NCBI GenBank assembly: GCA_041675905.1
Contig: JBAYSX010000001.1
Coordinates: 218,022-282,021 of the forward strand
DNA length: 64,000 bases
DNA from: Sandaracinobacteroides sp041675905
GTDB taxonomy: Bacteria; Pseudomonadota; Alphaproteobacteria; Sphingomonadales; Sphingomonadaceae
Direction: 5' to 3'
Part shown: in pieces, positions 34,071 through 42,507 of the stretch
Numbering within the stretch: the first letter of the stretch is position 1
Layout of the letters: each line of letters begins with the position of its first letter
Notes under the pieces: generated by a model
Databases searched by the model: none
What the model saw: the letters and a program-made list of their open reading frames with translations, nothing else
Told to the model about the DNA's origin: nothing
Program-made: the position numbers and the translations under genes

Positions 34071-34835
34071 TTATTTCCCCTGACCGATGCCGGTCAGGGG
34101 CACGAACAGCACGGGGCCGAAGTCGCGCTTGCGAATTTTCCCGTCTGCGTCTTTTTCTACCAGTACCAGTTCTTGTCCCGTCGCGGTCTTGCCCACGGGA
34201 ATGATCATGCGTCCGCCCGGTTTCAGCTGCTCCACCAGCGGTTCAGGGATGGTTTCGGCCCCTGCGGTTACCATGATCGCATCGAATGGCGCATGTTCGG
34301 GCCAGCCCAGATAGCCGTCGCCTTGCCGGACGGTAACATTATCATGACCTGTGCGTTTGAGCGTGTCTGCCGCCGTCTTCGCCAATGGCGCGACTATTTC
34401 GATTGTGTAAACATGGCGAACCAGTTGCGATAATATGGCCGCCTGATAACCGGACCCTGCGCCAATCTCCAGCACGATATCCTGCGGGGACAGTTGCAGA
34501 TGCTCTGTCATCATGGCCACGATCAATGGCTGGGAAATGGTCTGGCCATGTCCGATGGGCAAGGGACGGTTGGCATAGGCATGCGGCTGCATCGGCGGCG
34601 GCACGAACTGATGGCGAGGCACCGTCCGCAAGGCGTTCAACACCGGTTCGCTGAATTTCGGCACGCCAGCGCGGCCTTCAGACGCCTGGATGTCCGCCAC
34701 CATCGCGGCGCGTTCCGCGCGATAATCAGGCACAGACGCCGCACCGATCAGGGGCAATATCGCAAGGGCCGACCATGCCTGTATCATGCGCCCCCGGCGC
34801 GAAAAGAGCCAGCGGATTACAACGGGCGTCTTCAC
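34071..34835 (-). CDS. pcm: Protein-L-isoaspartate O-methyltransferase, apparently exported
   Basis: A 254-residue PCMT. The catalytic domain has NRPLPIGHGQTISQP, VLEIGAGSGYQAAIL (SAM motif I), a motif II-like DGYLGWPEHAPFDAIMV, and ends GPVLFVPLTG. The enzyme methylates isoaspartyl residues in aged proteins. Unlike the usual cytoplasmic form it carries some 35 extra N-terminal residues: a basic start with two arginine pairs, then MIQAWSALAILPLIGAAS, which reads as a signal peptide. A periplasmic protein-repair role is therefore inferred. The GTG at 34835 has GGGAGA 7 nt upstream. It follows the quinone oxidoreductase by 22 bp. A 9-bp hairpin (34077-34100) lies in its last codons. Confidence 0.85.
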   Translation of the reverse strand: MKTPVVIRWLFSRRGRMIQAWSALAILPLIGAASVPDYRAERAAMVADIQASEGRAGVPKFSEPVLNALRTVPRHQFVPPPMQPHAYANRPLPIGHGQTISQPLIVAMMTEHLQLSPQDIVLEIGAGSGYQAAILSQLVRHVYTIEIVAPLAKTAADTLKRTGHDNVTVRQGDGYLGWPEHAPFDAIMVTAGAETIPEPLVEQLKPGGRMIIPVGKTATGQELVLVEKDADGKIRKRDFGPVLFVPLTGIGQGK

Positions 34836-34857
34836 AGAATGTCTCCCGAAACGGTTG

Positions 34858-35868
34858 TTACATCATCGAGAGCACGAGCTTGCCGATATGGTCCCCGGCC
34901 TCCATGCGGCGGTGGGCGGACGCAGCATTTTCCATCGGGACGATCTGGTCGATTCGCGCCTGCAAACGCCCCTCGGCGAAATGCGGCCATACCTTTTCGC
35001 GCAGATCGTCGGCGATGGCGGCCTTTTCCGCCAGCGGGCGCGGGCGGAGCATCGTTCCGGTCAGATGCAGACGCTTGCGCATCAGAAGCGAGAGGTCGAT
35101 TTCCGTCGCACGACCTTGCTGGAAGGCGATGGAGATATGCCGGCCGTTTTCGGCAAGACACACCAGATTCCGCCCGACATAATTGCCGCCCACCATATCG
35201 ATCACCAGATCGACGCCGCGGCCTTCGGTGAATTCGCGCACGCGCGGGGCGAAGTCGCCGCTGCGATAATTGATGGCGAGCGCGGCGCCCAGCTTTTCGG
35301 CCGCGCGGCATTTGGCGTCTGTGCCGCAGGTAACAATCACCATGATGCCAAACACCCGGCCAAGATCGATTGCGGCGACACCTATTCCCGATGTGCCGCC
35401 ATGGATCAGCAACGTATCGCCGGCCTTCGCGCCGCCGACGCGGAACAGGTTGGACCACACGGTGAAATAGGTTTCAGGCAGCGCCGCCGCTTCGAGAAAA
35501 TGCATACCGGCGGGTACGGGCAGACATAATTTTTCGTTCGCGACGACGTAATCGGCATAACCGCCGCCCGGCAGCAAGGCCGTTACCGGATCGCCGATGC
35601 GGACATTGCCCACACCTTCACCAAGCGCGACCACCACGCCGGATGCCTCCAGCCCGAGGATAGATGTGGAGCCGGCGGGTGGTGGATAATGTCCCTGGCG
35701 CTGTACCACGTCCGGTCGGTTGACGCCGGCAGCATGGACGCGAATCAGCACCTCCCCGACGCCCGGCAGCGGCACGGGCCGGTCGACGACGGCAAGCACT
35801 TCCGGCCCGCCTGGAAGTTCCGGGTCTATGGCCCGCATTTTATGCGGAAGTTCCTGTTGATCACGCAT
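34858..35868 (-). CDS. NAD(P)H quinone oxidoreductase, PIG3/Qor-type zinc-free MDR family
   Basis: A 336-residue medium-chain reductase. The N-terminal half has VLIRVHAAGVNRPDVVQRQG and a GLEASGVVVALGEGV segment; the nucleotide-binding half has LLIHGGTSGIGVAAIDLG. The structural and catalytic zinc cysteines of alcohol dehydrogenases are missing, as in the quinone oxidoreductase/PIG3 group. It probably reduces quinones or enals with NADPH. The ATG at 35868 matches family starts; the frame is open upstream. It is divergent from the DUF1192 gene and likely co-transcribed with pcm. Confidence 0.88.
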   Translation of the reverse strand: MRDQQELPHKMRAIDPELPGGPEVLAVVDRPVPLPGVGEVLIRVHAAGVNRPDVVQRQGHYPPPAGSTSILGLEASGVVVALGEGVGNVRIGDPVTALLPGGGYADYVVANEKLCLPVPAGMHFLEAAALPETYFTVWSNLFRVGGAKAGDTLLIHGGTSGIGVAAIDLGRVFGIMVIVTCGTDAKCRAAEKLGAALAINYRSGDFAPRVREFTEGRGVDLVIDMVGGNYVGRNLVCLAENGRHISIAFQQGRATEIDLSLLMRKRLHLTGTMLRPRPLAEKAAIADDLREKVWPHFAEGRLQARIDQIVPMENAASAHRRMEAGDHIGKLVLSMM

Positions 35869-35956
35869 GCCCGAACCTTTTAACCCTGATTCCCTCCGAT
35901 GCGCTGCGTTGGCGCGCACGGCGAGAAAGTGCCACAGTGAAGCAAAGGAGGTCAAA

Positions 35957-36157
35957 ATGGAAGCAGATGATACGGGCCCCCGCCGGTCAGACGATCCTGT
36001 CGCCCGACTGGCAGCGCAGGACCTTGATCCACTGTCGGTTGCCGAGCTCGATGCGCGAATTGCAAGGCTTGAGGCAGAGATCGCGCGAACCCGCCTGAAG
36101 CGCGAAAAGGCTGCAGCCTTCCGTGCCGCCGCCGATAATCTGTTCGGTGGCAGATGA
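35957..36157 (+). CDS. DUF1192 small protein
   Basis: A 66-residue acidic protein with the DUF1192 pattern DPLSVAELDARIARLEAEIARTRLKREKA, a short predicted coiled coil. A textbook AAAGGAGG ribosome site (35944-35951) sets the ATG at 35957. Family members occur across alphaproteobacteria; no function is established. The stop overlaps the ccmB start (ATGA), so it is translated with ccmB, in the place where ccmA is often found. Confidence 0.85.
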   Translation: MEADDTGPRRSDDPVARLAAQDLDPLSVAELDARIARLEAEIARTRLKREKAAAFRAAADNLFGGR

Positions 36158-36810
36158 GCCTGCCCCTGCCAGCTTTATTGTGGCTGCTGATCCGCCGCGA
36201 CGTGTCGCTGACACTGGCGCGACCAGGGCAGTGGCTGTTGCCGACCGTCTTCTTCCTGCTGGTAGCACTGCTCTTTCCATTTGCGCTCGGCCCGGATCAA
36301 ACGCTGCTCGCCCGCCTGACTCCGGGGATCGCCTGGACAGCGGCGTTGCTCGCCAGCCTCATTCCGGTGGCGTCGCTTTACGCAATCGATCAGGCCGACG
36401 GCACACTCGACCAGTTCGGCGTACGCGCCATCGCATTTGAAACGCTGGCGCTGGCACGTATCCTTGCGCTGTGGGCCGGTTTCCTGCTGCCGATCCTCGT
36501 GGCATTGCCGGTGGCTGCGCTGTTTCTTGGTTTTGCGTGGGATGGCTTGCCATTGCTGGCGGCCAGCATTGCGATCGGGTCACTGGGACTTGCGGCTCTC
36601 GCCAATGTGGCGGCGGCGCTGACGGTGGGCGCGCAGGGCGGCGCGGGGCTTGTCGCGTTGCTGATCGTGCCACTGGCCATTCCGCTGCTGATTTTTGGAA
36701 GCCGGGCGGATGCGACCGGCGCGATGGGCTTGCTGGCGGCGGCGACGCTCGTGCTGGCAGCGCTGACCCCGTTCGCCGTCGGCGCGACGCTCAGGGCCGC
36801 ACGAAGCTGA
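36154..36810 (+). CDS. ccmB: Heme exporter permease CcmB
   Basis: A 218-residue inner-membrane protein with six predicted helices. The start LLWLLIRRDVSLTLARPGQW and the FGVRAIAFETLALARI region are typical of CcmB, the permease half of the CcmAB ABC complex that releases holo-CcmE. Its ATPase partner CcmA is not next to it and not in this window. It is separated from ccmC by an opposing DUF4168 gene and an inverted-repeat region. Confidence 0.92.
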   Translation: MSLPLPALLWLLIRRDVSLTLARPGQWLLPTVFFLLVALLFPFALGPDQTLLARLTPGIAWTAALLASLIPVASLYAIDQADGTLDQFGVRAIAFETLALARILALWAGFLLPILVALPVAALFLGFAWDGLPLLAASIAIGSLGLAALANVAAALTVGAQGGAGLVALLIVPLAIPLLIFGSRADATGAMGLLAAATLVLAALTPFAVGATLRAARS

Positions 36811-36823
36811 CAGAATGAAGGAT

Positions 36824-36911
36824 TACGCGATACCGGAGATTCCAGTCCGGCCCGATCATTGCCCTCGGTGCGTCACCTGAAGGACCGGGCAAAAAAATCC
36901 GGTATCGCGTA
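36824..36911. repeat. 14-nt perfect inverted repeat with 60-nt spacer
   Basis: TACGCGATACCGGA at 36824-36837 is the exact reverse complement of TCCGGTATCGCGTA at 36898-36911. The pair lies between the convergent ccmB and DUF4168 stops. A run of seven A bases (36891-36897) precedes the right arm. It could be a long-stem bidirectional terminator, a small RNA, or a remnant mobile repeat; no transposase is near. Confidence 0.6.
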
Positions 36912-36963
36912 CAACACTTCGGCGGCCAGGAGTGTGATACCCTGACCGCCGGAAGCATAACGT

Positions 36964-37410
36964 CTAGTTTTGTGCAGAACTTATTTCCTGATTGACCTTC
37001 GTGCGGAATGCTTCATCCGCCGAATAGACTTGCGCCAGTTCATTGAAGGCGTTCGGGTCAAGGCCCTCTGCTTCGATCGCGGCAACCATTTGCGGTTGCT
37101 TTGCCGCCTGGTCGGTCGTCGCGTCGGCGTTGATGGCATTCACCTTCGACAGGGCACGGGCAAATTTGCTCACTTGCGCCGGGTCGTTGGCATCGACGGC
37201 GGCAGCTACAGGAGCTGGGGCGGAAGCAGCCGTTGCGGCGGCGTCATTGGCGGCGGGCTGTGTCGCGGGCTGGGCCGTTTCTTGTGTCGCAGGCGCCGCT
37301 TGCGCCGCTTGCGTTGTTGCGGCGGCGGTATCGGCATCCTGGGCCATTGCAGCCGGAGCCATCAGGGCCGTGCTGGCCAGGAACAGGGTAATCGTACGTG
37401 CAAACTGCAT
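36964..37410 (-). CDS. DUF4168 secreted protein
   Basis: A 148-residue secreted protein. A clear signal peptide (ITLFLASTALMAPAAMAQ) is followed by an Ala/Thr/Gln/Pro-rich linker of about 45 residues. The C-terminal DUF4168 domain contains VSKFARALSKVNAI and MVAAIEAEGLDPNAFNELAQVY. Function is unknown; such proteins are periplasmic or surface-exposed. It lies in the opposite direction between ccmB and ccmC, dividing the cytochrome c maturation genes, and shares a 177-bp divergent upstream region with ccmC. Confidence 0.8.
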   Translation of the reverse strand: MQFARTITLFLASTALMAPAAMAQDADTAAATTQAAQAAPATQETAQPATQPAANDAAATAASAPAPVAAAVDANDPAQVSKFARALSKVNAINADATTDQAAKQPQMVAAIEAEGLDPNAFNELAQVYSADEAFRTKVNQEISSAQN

Positions 37411-37587
37411 CTATGTGAGCCTCTCTCGGTTAGTCTCGTTGCAGAGAATAGAAAGCTTGGCCACATGCGCCAGCGCAGACCTGCCGAGTCGTGCGGCTTT
37501 CCGGTTGAGTCGCCCGCGATTATGGATAAGCGGCCTGCGGCAACAGGCAGCAGAAACCAGGCTGACGTCTTTCGCCGGTCCGTGCTA

Positions 37588-38361
37588 ATGGTGCCGACGA
37601 TTATGCCCCCGTTGCAGACGCCTGACCCGCGCCCGTCGCTTCACAATTTTGCTAATCCGCTGCGATTTCAGCGGCTTGCAGGTGTTTGCACGCCTTGGGC
37701 TGTAGGTCTTGGGCTGCTGCTGACGGCGGTTGGCCTGTGGATCGGCCTGTTTGCGTCGCCCCCGGATTATCTGCAGGGCGAATCGGTACGGATTCTTTAT
37801 GTGCATGTACCGGCGGCCTGGCTGGCGCTTGGCGGTTACTCGGGCATGGCGATTGCGGCTTTGGCGGCGCGGGTCTGGCGGCATCCGCTGTCCGATCTGG
37901 CGGTTCGAGCTATCGCGCCGGTGGGTGCGCTGTTCGCCGGCCTGTGCCTCGTTACCGGATCGCTGTGGGGCCGCCCCACCTGGGGAACCTGGTGGGTATG
38001 GGACGGCCGGCTTACGTCGATGTTGCTGTTATTCCTGCTGTATCTTGGCGTTATCGCGCTGGTCCATGCGTGGGATGACCGCGCGCGTGGACTGAAGGCG
38101 GCGGGCATTCTGGCCATTGTCGGCACGATCAACCTGCCGATCATCAAGTTCAGCGTCGAATGGTGGAATACGCTGCACCAGCCCGCCAGCATACGTCTTT
38201 CCGGCAGTTCGATTCATGCGTCGATGCTGACGCCGCTGTTGCTCTCGGCCTCCGGTTTTCTGCTGCTGTTCACGGGAATCGTCCTGATCCGGATGCGTTT
38301 ACTGATCGCCGAGCAGCGAATCGAGATGCGGCAGCGCCGCCGCGCCATGGATATCGGCTGA
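37588..38361 (+). CDS. ccmC: Heme lyase/handling protein CcmC
   Basis: A 257-residue six-helix inner-membrane protein. The tryptophan-rich heme motif WGRPTWGTWWVWDGRLTS sits near the middle, flanked by the histidine-bearing VHVPAAWL and WWNTLHQPASI segments. CcmC loads heme onto CcmE in the periplasm. ATGs at 37588 and 37603 are both possible; neither has a strong ribosome site. The stop overlaps ccmD by one base. Confidence 0.94.
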   Translation: MVPTIMPPLQTPDPRPSLHNFANPLRFQRLAGVCTPWAVGLGLLLTAVGLWIGLFASPPDYLQGESVRILYVHVPAAWLALGGYSGMAIAALAARVWRHPLSDLAVRAIAPVGALFAGLCLVTGSLWGRPTWGTWWVWDGRLTSMLLLFLLYLGVIALVHAWDDRARGLKAAGILAIVGTINLPIIKFSVEWWNTLHQPASIRLSGSSIHASMLTPLLLSASGFLLLFTGIVLIRMRLLIAEQRIEMRQRRRAMDIG

Positions 38362-38483
38362 TGGATCATACGCCCTTTATTTTCCTGTCCTACGTACTCA
38401 CTTTAAGCGGGGTGGGCGGATTATTGCTGGCAAGCTGGCGGCGGTTGCGTCGCGCGGAACGCCGGCTGGAGAGATTGCGCTAG
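38361..38483 (+). CDS. ccmD: Heme exporter protein CcmD
   Basis: A 40-residue single-span membrane protein. It begins MDHTPFIFLSYVLTLSG and continues into a basic tail (WRRLRRAERRLERLR), as in CcmD. It helps CcmC and CcmAB release holo-CcmE. The ATG overlaps the ccmC stop and the gene ends immediately before ccmE. Confidence 0.88.
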   Translation: MDHTPFIFLSYVLTLSGVGGLLLASWRRLRRAERRLERLR

Positions 38484-38939
38484 ATGGCGACACCCAAACA
38501 ACAAAGGCTGGTGCTGGCGGGAATTGCCGCGATTGCACTGATCGGTGCTGGCGTGCTGGCCGTCGTAACGCTGGATGACACCGCTACCTACTTCCAGGCT
38601 CCATCCGACATTGTGGCTTCCGCACCTGCTGCCGGCCAGGTCTTCCGGCTGGGCGGGCTTGTAAAACCGGGTTCCATTCACCGCGACGTGGATGGCCTGA
38701 CCCTTTATTTCACGGTAACGGATACCAACGCCGAAACGTCGGTCAGCTATCGCGGTATCGTGCCCGATCTGTTCAAGGAAAATCAGGGTGTGATCGCGAC
38801 GGGCAGCATCGACCCGTCCGGGCGTTTCGTCGCGACCGAATTGCTGGCGCGGCATGACGAAAATTACATGCCGCCTGAAGTTGCCAAAGCCGTGCAAAGG
38901 CAACTCGAAGCCACCCAGCCGGCGCACCCCGGCGCATGA
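38484..38939 (+). CDS. ccmE: Periplasmic heme chaperone CcmE
   Basis: A 151-residue membrane-anchored heme chaperone. One N-terminal helix (LAGIAAIALIGAGVLAVV) leads into an OB-fold domain with FRLGGLVKPGSI. The covalent heme-binding histidine is His124 in ARHDENYMP, with Tyr128 four residues on, the normal HxxxY form. It follows ccmD with no gap. Confidence 0.95.
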   Translation: MATPKQQRLVLAGIAAIALIGAGVLAVVTLDDTATYFQAPSDIVASAPAAGQVFRLGGLVKPGSIHRDVDGLTLYFTVTDTNAETSVSYRGIVPDLFKENQGVIATGSIDPSGRFVATELLARHDENYMPPEVAKAVQRQLEATQPAHPGA

Positions 38940-38946
38940 GTTTCCC

Positions 38947-40878
38947 ATGATTGTAGAACTTGGGCATCTCGCCCTGTGGCTGGCGATGGCGGCGGCATTG
39001 GTGCAATTCACAGCACCCGCTATCGGGTTTCGCGGCAATCGCCAGGAATTGCTGGCGCTGGCGCGACCGATGGCGCAGGCGCAGGCGTTTTTTACGCTTT
39101 TCGCCTTTGGCGTTCTTGTGCGGGCTTTTCTGGTTTCCGATTTCTCCGTCTCGCTCGTGGCGACGAACAGCCACACGATGAAGCCGGACCTGTACAAGTG
39201 GACCGGGATCTGGGCCAACCATGAAGGCTCACTGCTTTTGTGGGTGCTGGTCCTCGCGCTGGCTGGCGCCGGGCTGGCGGCGTTTCCCAACCGGCTGGGG
39301 CCGCGTTTCCGCGCCCGGGCGCTGTCGGTCATGGGTCTGCTGGCGCTCGGCTTTTTTGCCTTTCTGTTGCTGGCGTCCAATCCATTTGCCCGCATTTCTC
39401 CCGCGCCTACCGAAGGCATGGGATTGAACCCGCTGCTGCAGGACCCCGGTCTCGCTTTCCATCCGCCGCTGCTTTATTTCGGCTATGTCGGCCTGTCGGT
39501 CGCCTTTGCTCTGTCGGTGGCGGCGATGCTGGAAGGAGTTGTCGGCCCGGTCTGGGCGAAGGCGGCCCGGCCCTGGGTGGCGGTCGCCTGGGCGCTGTTG
39601 ACCGTCGGCATCGGGCTGGGCAGCTACTGGGCCTATTATGAACTTGGCTGGGGCGGCTGGTGGTTCTGGGATCCGGTGGAAAACTCCGCTTTGATGCCGT
39701 GGATCGCCGGCACCGCGCTCTTGCACTCCATCGCCGTGCTGGCCAAGCGCGATGCGTTGCGCAACTGGACGCTATTGCTCGGCGTGCTGGCGTTTGCGCT
39801 GTCGATGGTGGGCACCTTCATTGTGCGTTCGGGGCTGCTTACATCCGTCCATGCCTTTGCGGTCGATCCGACGCGCGGGCTGTTTCTGATCGCGCTGATT
39901 ATCCTTTATGTTGGTGGCGCGCTCGCCGTATACGGGTTGAAGGCAGCCAGCGTACCGGCGGGGCAGGGGTTTACGCCGGTAAGTCGCGAGGGCGCGCTGG
40001 TGTTCAACAATCTGATTCTCAGCACCATGCTGACCGTGGTGTTCGTCGGCACGCTCTATCCGATGGCGTTGGAGGGCTTGACCGGTCGGCAGATCAGCGT
40101 CGGCCCGCCCTATTTCAATCAGGCGCTGGTGCCGTTGATCCTGCTGATGGCGGCGGTGATGGCGGTCGGCCCGTGGCTGGGCTGGCGACGTAGCGCGACC
40201 GGCCATCTGGCACGCGTGCTGACGCCGGCGGCGATTTCGGCCGTGGTGGCGCTGGCGCTGGCGCTGTTCCTGTTCGACGTGCGCGCCGCTGGCAGCTTTC
40301 TGGGCTTTGGCGCGGCCCTGTGGCTGGGCGTGGCGAGCGTTGGCATTTTGATCCGCCGTGGACTGACGTTCGGGGCTGCCGGCATGGCATTGGCGCACCT
40401 GGGTGTGGCCGTCTCGATCCTCGGGGTGACGGCATCCGGTGCACTGGAACGGGAGACGCTGGTGAACATGCGGGTTGGCGATGTCGTCCAGCTGGCGGAC
40501 TGGCAGGTCGAACTGGTGGACGTACGGCCCGTCGCCGGGCCCAACTGGACGGCGATTGCCGCCGAAGTGCATGTGCGTGATGGGGATCGCAATATTGCGA
40601 CCGTTTTCCCCCAGTCCCGCCATTACACCAGCCCGCCGATGGAGACGACCGAAGCCGGCATCAAGACGCTCTGGCGCGGCGACATTTACGCCGTGCTGGG
40701 CAAGCCGGATGGCACGGGTCGCTGGCAAATGCACTTCTGGTTCAAGCCTCTGGTGCGCCTGATCTGGGCGGGCGGCTTTCTGATGGCGCTGGGCGGCATC
40801 ATGGCGCTGGGGGATCGTCTGCGTTTCCGAATTCCGCGCCGTACCCCGCGCGCTGCTTTCGCCCCGAGGCCCGTATGA
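38947..40878 (+). CDS. ccmF: Heme lyase subunit CcmF
   Basis: A 643-residue polytopic protein and core of the cytochrome c heme lyase. The WWD heme motif is WGGWWFWDPVENSALMPW near residue 235, and conserved histidine-bearing loops (NSHTMKPDLYKW, HPPLLYFGYVG) surround it. The large periplasmic domain before the last helix is present. The ATG at 38947 is chosen as the family start (MIVELGHLALWLA). It overlaps ccmG by 4 bp. Confidence 0.95.
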   Translation: MIVELGHLALWLAMAAALVQFTAPAIGFRGNRQELLALARPMAQAQAFFTLFAFGVLVRAFLVSDFSVSLVATNSHTMKPDLYKWTGIWANHEGSLLLWVLVLALAGAGLAAFPNRLGPRFRARALSVMGLLALGFFAFLLLASNPFARISPAPTEGMGLNPLLQDPGLAFHPPLLYFGYVGLSVAFALSVAAMLEGVVGPVWAKAARPWVAVAWALLTVGIGLGSYWAYYELGWGGWWFWDPVENSALMPWIAGTALLHSIAVLAKRDALRNWTLLLGVLAFALSMVGTFIVRSGLLTSVHAFAVDPTRGLFLIALIILYVGGALAVYGLKAASVPAGQGFTPVSREGALVFNNLILSTMLTVVFVGTLYPMALEGLTGRQISVGPPYFNQALVPLILLMAAVMAVGPWLGWRRSATGHLARVLTPAAISAVVALALALFLFDVRAAGSFLGFGAALWLGVASVGILIRRGLTFGAAGMALAHLGVAVSILGVTASGALERETLVNMRVGDVVQLADWQVELVDVRPVAGPNWTAIAAEVHVRDGDRNIATVFPQSRHYTSPPMETTEAGIKTLWRGDIYAVLGKPDGTGRWQMHFWFKPLVRLIWAGGFLMALGGIMALGDRLRFRIPRRTPRAAFAPRPV

Positions 40879-41423
40879 CCCGCTCCCGCCTCGCGCTTTT
40901 TATTCCGCTGCTGCTGTTCGTCGGCATTGCGATCTTCATGGCGGTCAATCTCGGCCAGCCGCAGCAAAAAGTGATCCGCAGCCAGATGATCGGCAAGCCG
41001 GTTCCAGCGTTCAACCTGCCGTCTTTGGCCGATGGCGCGCCGGGGCTGGCCCGTTCCGATCTTGCGGCGGGCAATGGTCCGGCCATCGTCAATATTTTTG
41101 CCAGCTGGTGTCTGCCCTGCGCCGTTGAAGCACCGCATTTGCAAACCCTGGCGACGGCAGCTGGCGGCAAGGGCGTACCTCTCTACGGTATCGCCGTGCA
41201 GGATGCGCCGGAGGACACAAACGCGTTTCTGGGGCGTTATGGCAATCCTTATGCGCGCGTCGCGACAGATACAGGCGGGCAGATGATGGTGGCGCTGGGT
41301 GCATCCGGTGTGCCGGAAACCTATATTGTCGATGGCAAGGGCATTATCCGCCACCAGCATCTGGGCGACATCAAGGATAGCGATGTTCCGCGTCTGCTGG
41401 CGCAACTGGAGGCGGCGCGATGA
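40875..41423 (+). CDS. ccmG: Thiol:disulfide oxidoreductase CcmG/DsbE
   Basis: A 182-residue membrane-anchored thioredoxin-fold protein. The anchor is at about residues 7-24 and the active site is WCLPC (Cys79, Cys82). The usual GVPETYIVDGKG cis-proline loop follows. It keeps apocytochrome and CcmH cysteines reduced in the periplasm. It overlaps ccmF and ccmH by 4 bp each. Confidence 0.95.
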   Translation: MTRSRLALFIPLLLFVGIAIFMAVNLGQPQQKVIRSQMIGKPVPAFNLPSLADGAPGLARSDLAAGNGPAIVNIFASWCLPCAVEAPHLQTLATAAGGKGVPLYGIAVQDAPEDTNAFLGRYGNPYARVATDTGGQMMVALGASGVPETYIVDGKGIIRHQHLGDIKDSDVPRLLAQLEAAR

Positions 41424-41806
41424 GGTGGCTGATCGCCCTTCTTTTTCTGTTTGCCGCGCCGGCATGGGCGCAACTGGAAATGTCCGATGTGCCGCTGGAG
41501 GATCCCCGCCAGGAGGCGGCGGCGCGCGACCTGATGGGCGAATTGCGCTGCCTGCAATGCCAGAATCAAAGCATCGGCGATAGCAACGCCGGGCAGGCCA
41601 GCACCATGCGCGCCATCGTGCGGCAACGTATCGCCGCCGGCGAATCGCCCGAGCAGGTGCGGGCGTTTTTCATTGAACGTTATGGCGACTGGGTGAGCTT
41701 CAAACCGCCGCCGCGCCCCGACACCTGGCTGTTGTGGGCGACGCCGGTGCTGGCGCTGCTCGTCGGCGGTCTGGTCGCCTTCCGGTTGTTCCGGCGGCGG
41801 TCATGA
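41420..41806 (+). CDS. ccmH: Cytochrome c maturation protein CcmH/CcmL
   Basis: A 128-residue protein with a signal peptide (LIALLFLFAAPAWA), a three-helix periplasmic domain with the redox motif LRCLQCQNQ (Cys44, Cys47), and a C-terminal membrane span followed by FRRRS. It holds and reduces the apocytochrome CxxCH motif. This is the short form; the TPR part is the next gene. Confidence 0.95.
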   Translation: MRWLIALLFLFAAPAWAQLEMSDVPLEDPRQEAAARDLMGELRCLQCQNQSIGDSNAGQASTMRAIVRQRIAAGESPEQVRAFFIERYGDWVSFKPPPRPDTWLLWATPVLALLVGGLVAFRLFRRRS

Positions 41807-42390
41807 AGGCTGCGCCTGTTTTCATCGTCGCGCTGGGCCTGGCCGTGGGCGTCGGCGGCTATGCCTTGACGGGCAATCCCGGCCTGCCGGAAGCGCCCGC
41901 GCCGCGTGCGCCGGTGGATCCACGCTTCACACCCGAAGCCGAGAAAGCATCACAGGTGTTGCTGGACAATTTCGGCGATGCGCGAGACTGGCTGACCGCC
42001 AGCGATGCGCTGATTCGCGCCGGGCGCACGGAAACGGCCATTTGGCTGCTCGATCAGGCGACACACCGGATTCCCGGCAATGTCGATCTGTGGGCGCAAC
42101 TGGGCGTGGCGATCGTATCCCATGCCGAAGGCGAGGTGGTGCCTGCCGCCCGTCTCGCGTTCGACCGCGCCAGCCGTCTTGATCCGCAGCATCCCGCGCC
42201 GGCCTATTTTCTCGGTCTTTCGTGGTTGCAGTCTGGCGATCCGGCGCGGGCGCTGACCGTTTGGCGGGAACTGGATGCGCGCACGCCACCCGATGCGCCG
42301 TGGAAACCGATGCTGGAGCGGCTGATGCGCGGCGCCACCAAGATGATCGAACTGGGAGTCGGGGCGAATGGCCCTGGCCAGCCGGGCTAA
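41803..42390 (+). CDS. ccmI: TPR cytochrome c biogenesis protein, CcmI-like
   Basis: A 195-residue protein with an N-terminal membrane or signal segment (VFIVALGLAVGVGGYAL) and TPR-like helices, for example ALIRAGRTETAIWLLDQATHR and RASRLDPQHPAPAYFLGL. It matches the TPR part of CcmI/CcmH2, which presents apocytochromes to CcmF. It is about half the length of full CcmI, so only the TPR module is present. It is the last gene of the ccm run and overlaps ccmH by 4 bp. Confidence 0.8.
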   Translation: MKAAPVFIVALGLAVGVGGYALTGNPGLPEAPAPRAPVDPRFTPEAEKASQVLLDNFGDARDWLTASDALIRAGRTETAIWLLDQATHRIPGNVDLWAQLGVAIVSHAEGEVVPAARLAFDRASRLDPQHPAPAYFLGLSWLQSGDPARALTVWRELDARTPPDAPWKPMLERLMRGATKMIELGVGANGPGQPG

Positions 42391-42507
42391 GGCCAGGCCC
42401 GCCACATTGTGCCGCCATGCGAACAGTGCTAGCGGCGCGACAATCCGGCCCGAGAGGGGGCGCATAATCGGAGCGAATGTGGGCAAACATCCGGAACAAC
42501 GTTCGCG

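Noticed and set aside
34077..34100. 9-bp hairpin CCCCTGACC/GGTCAGGGG as a terminator
   Set aside because: No T run follows on either strand and it lies inside the last codons of pcm, so I note it only as a possible structure.
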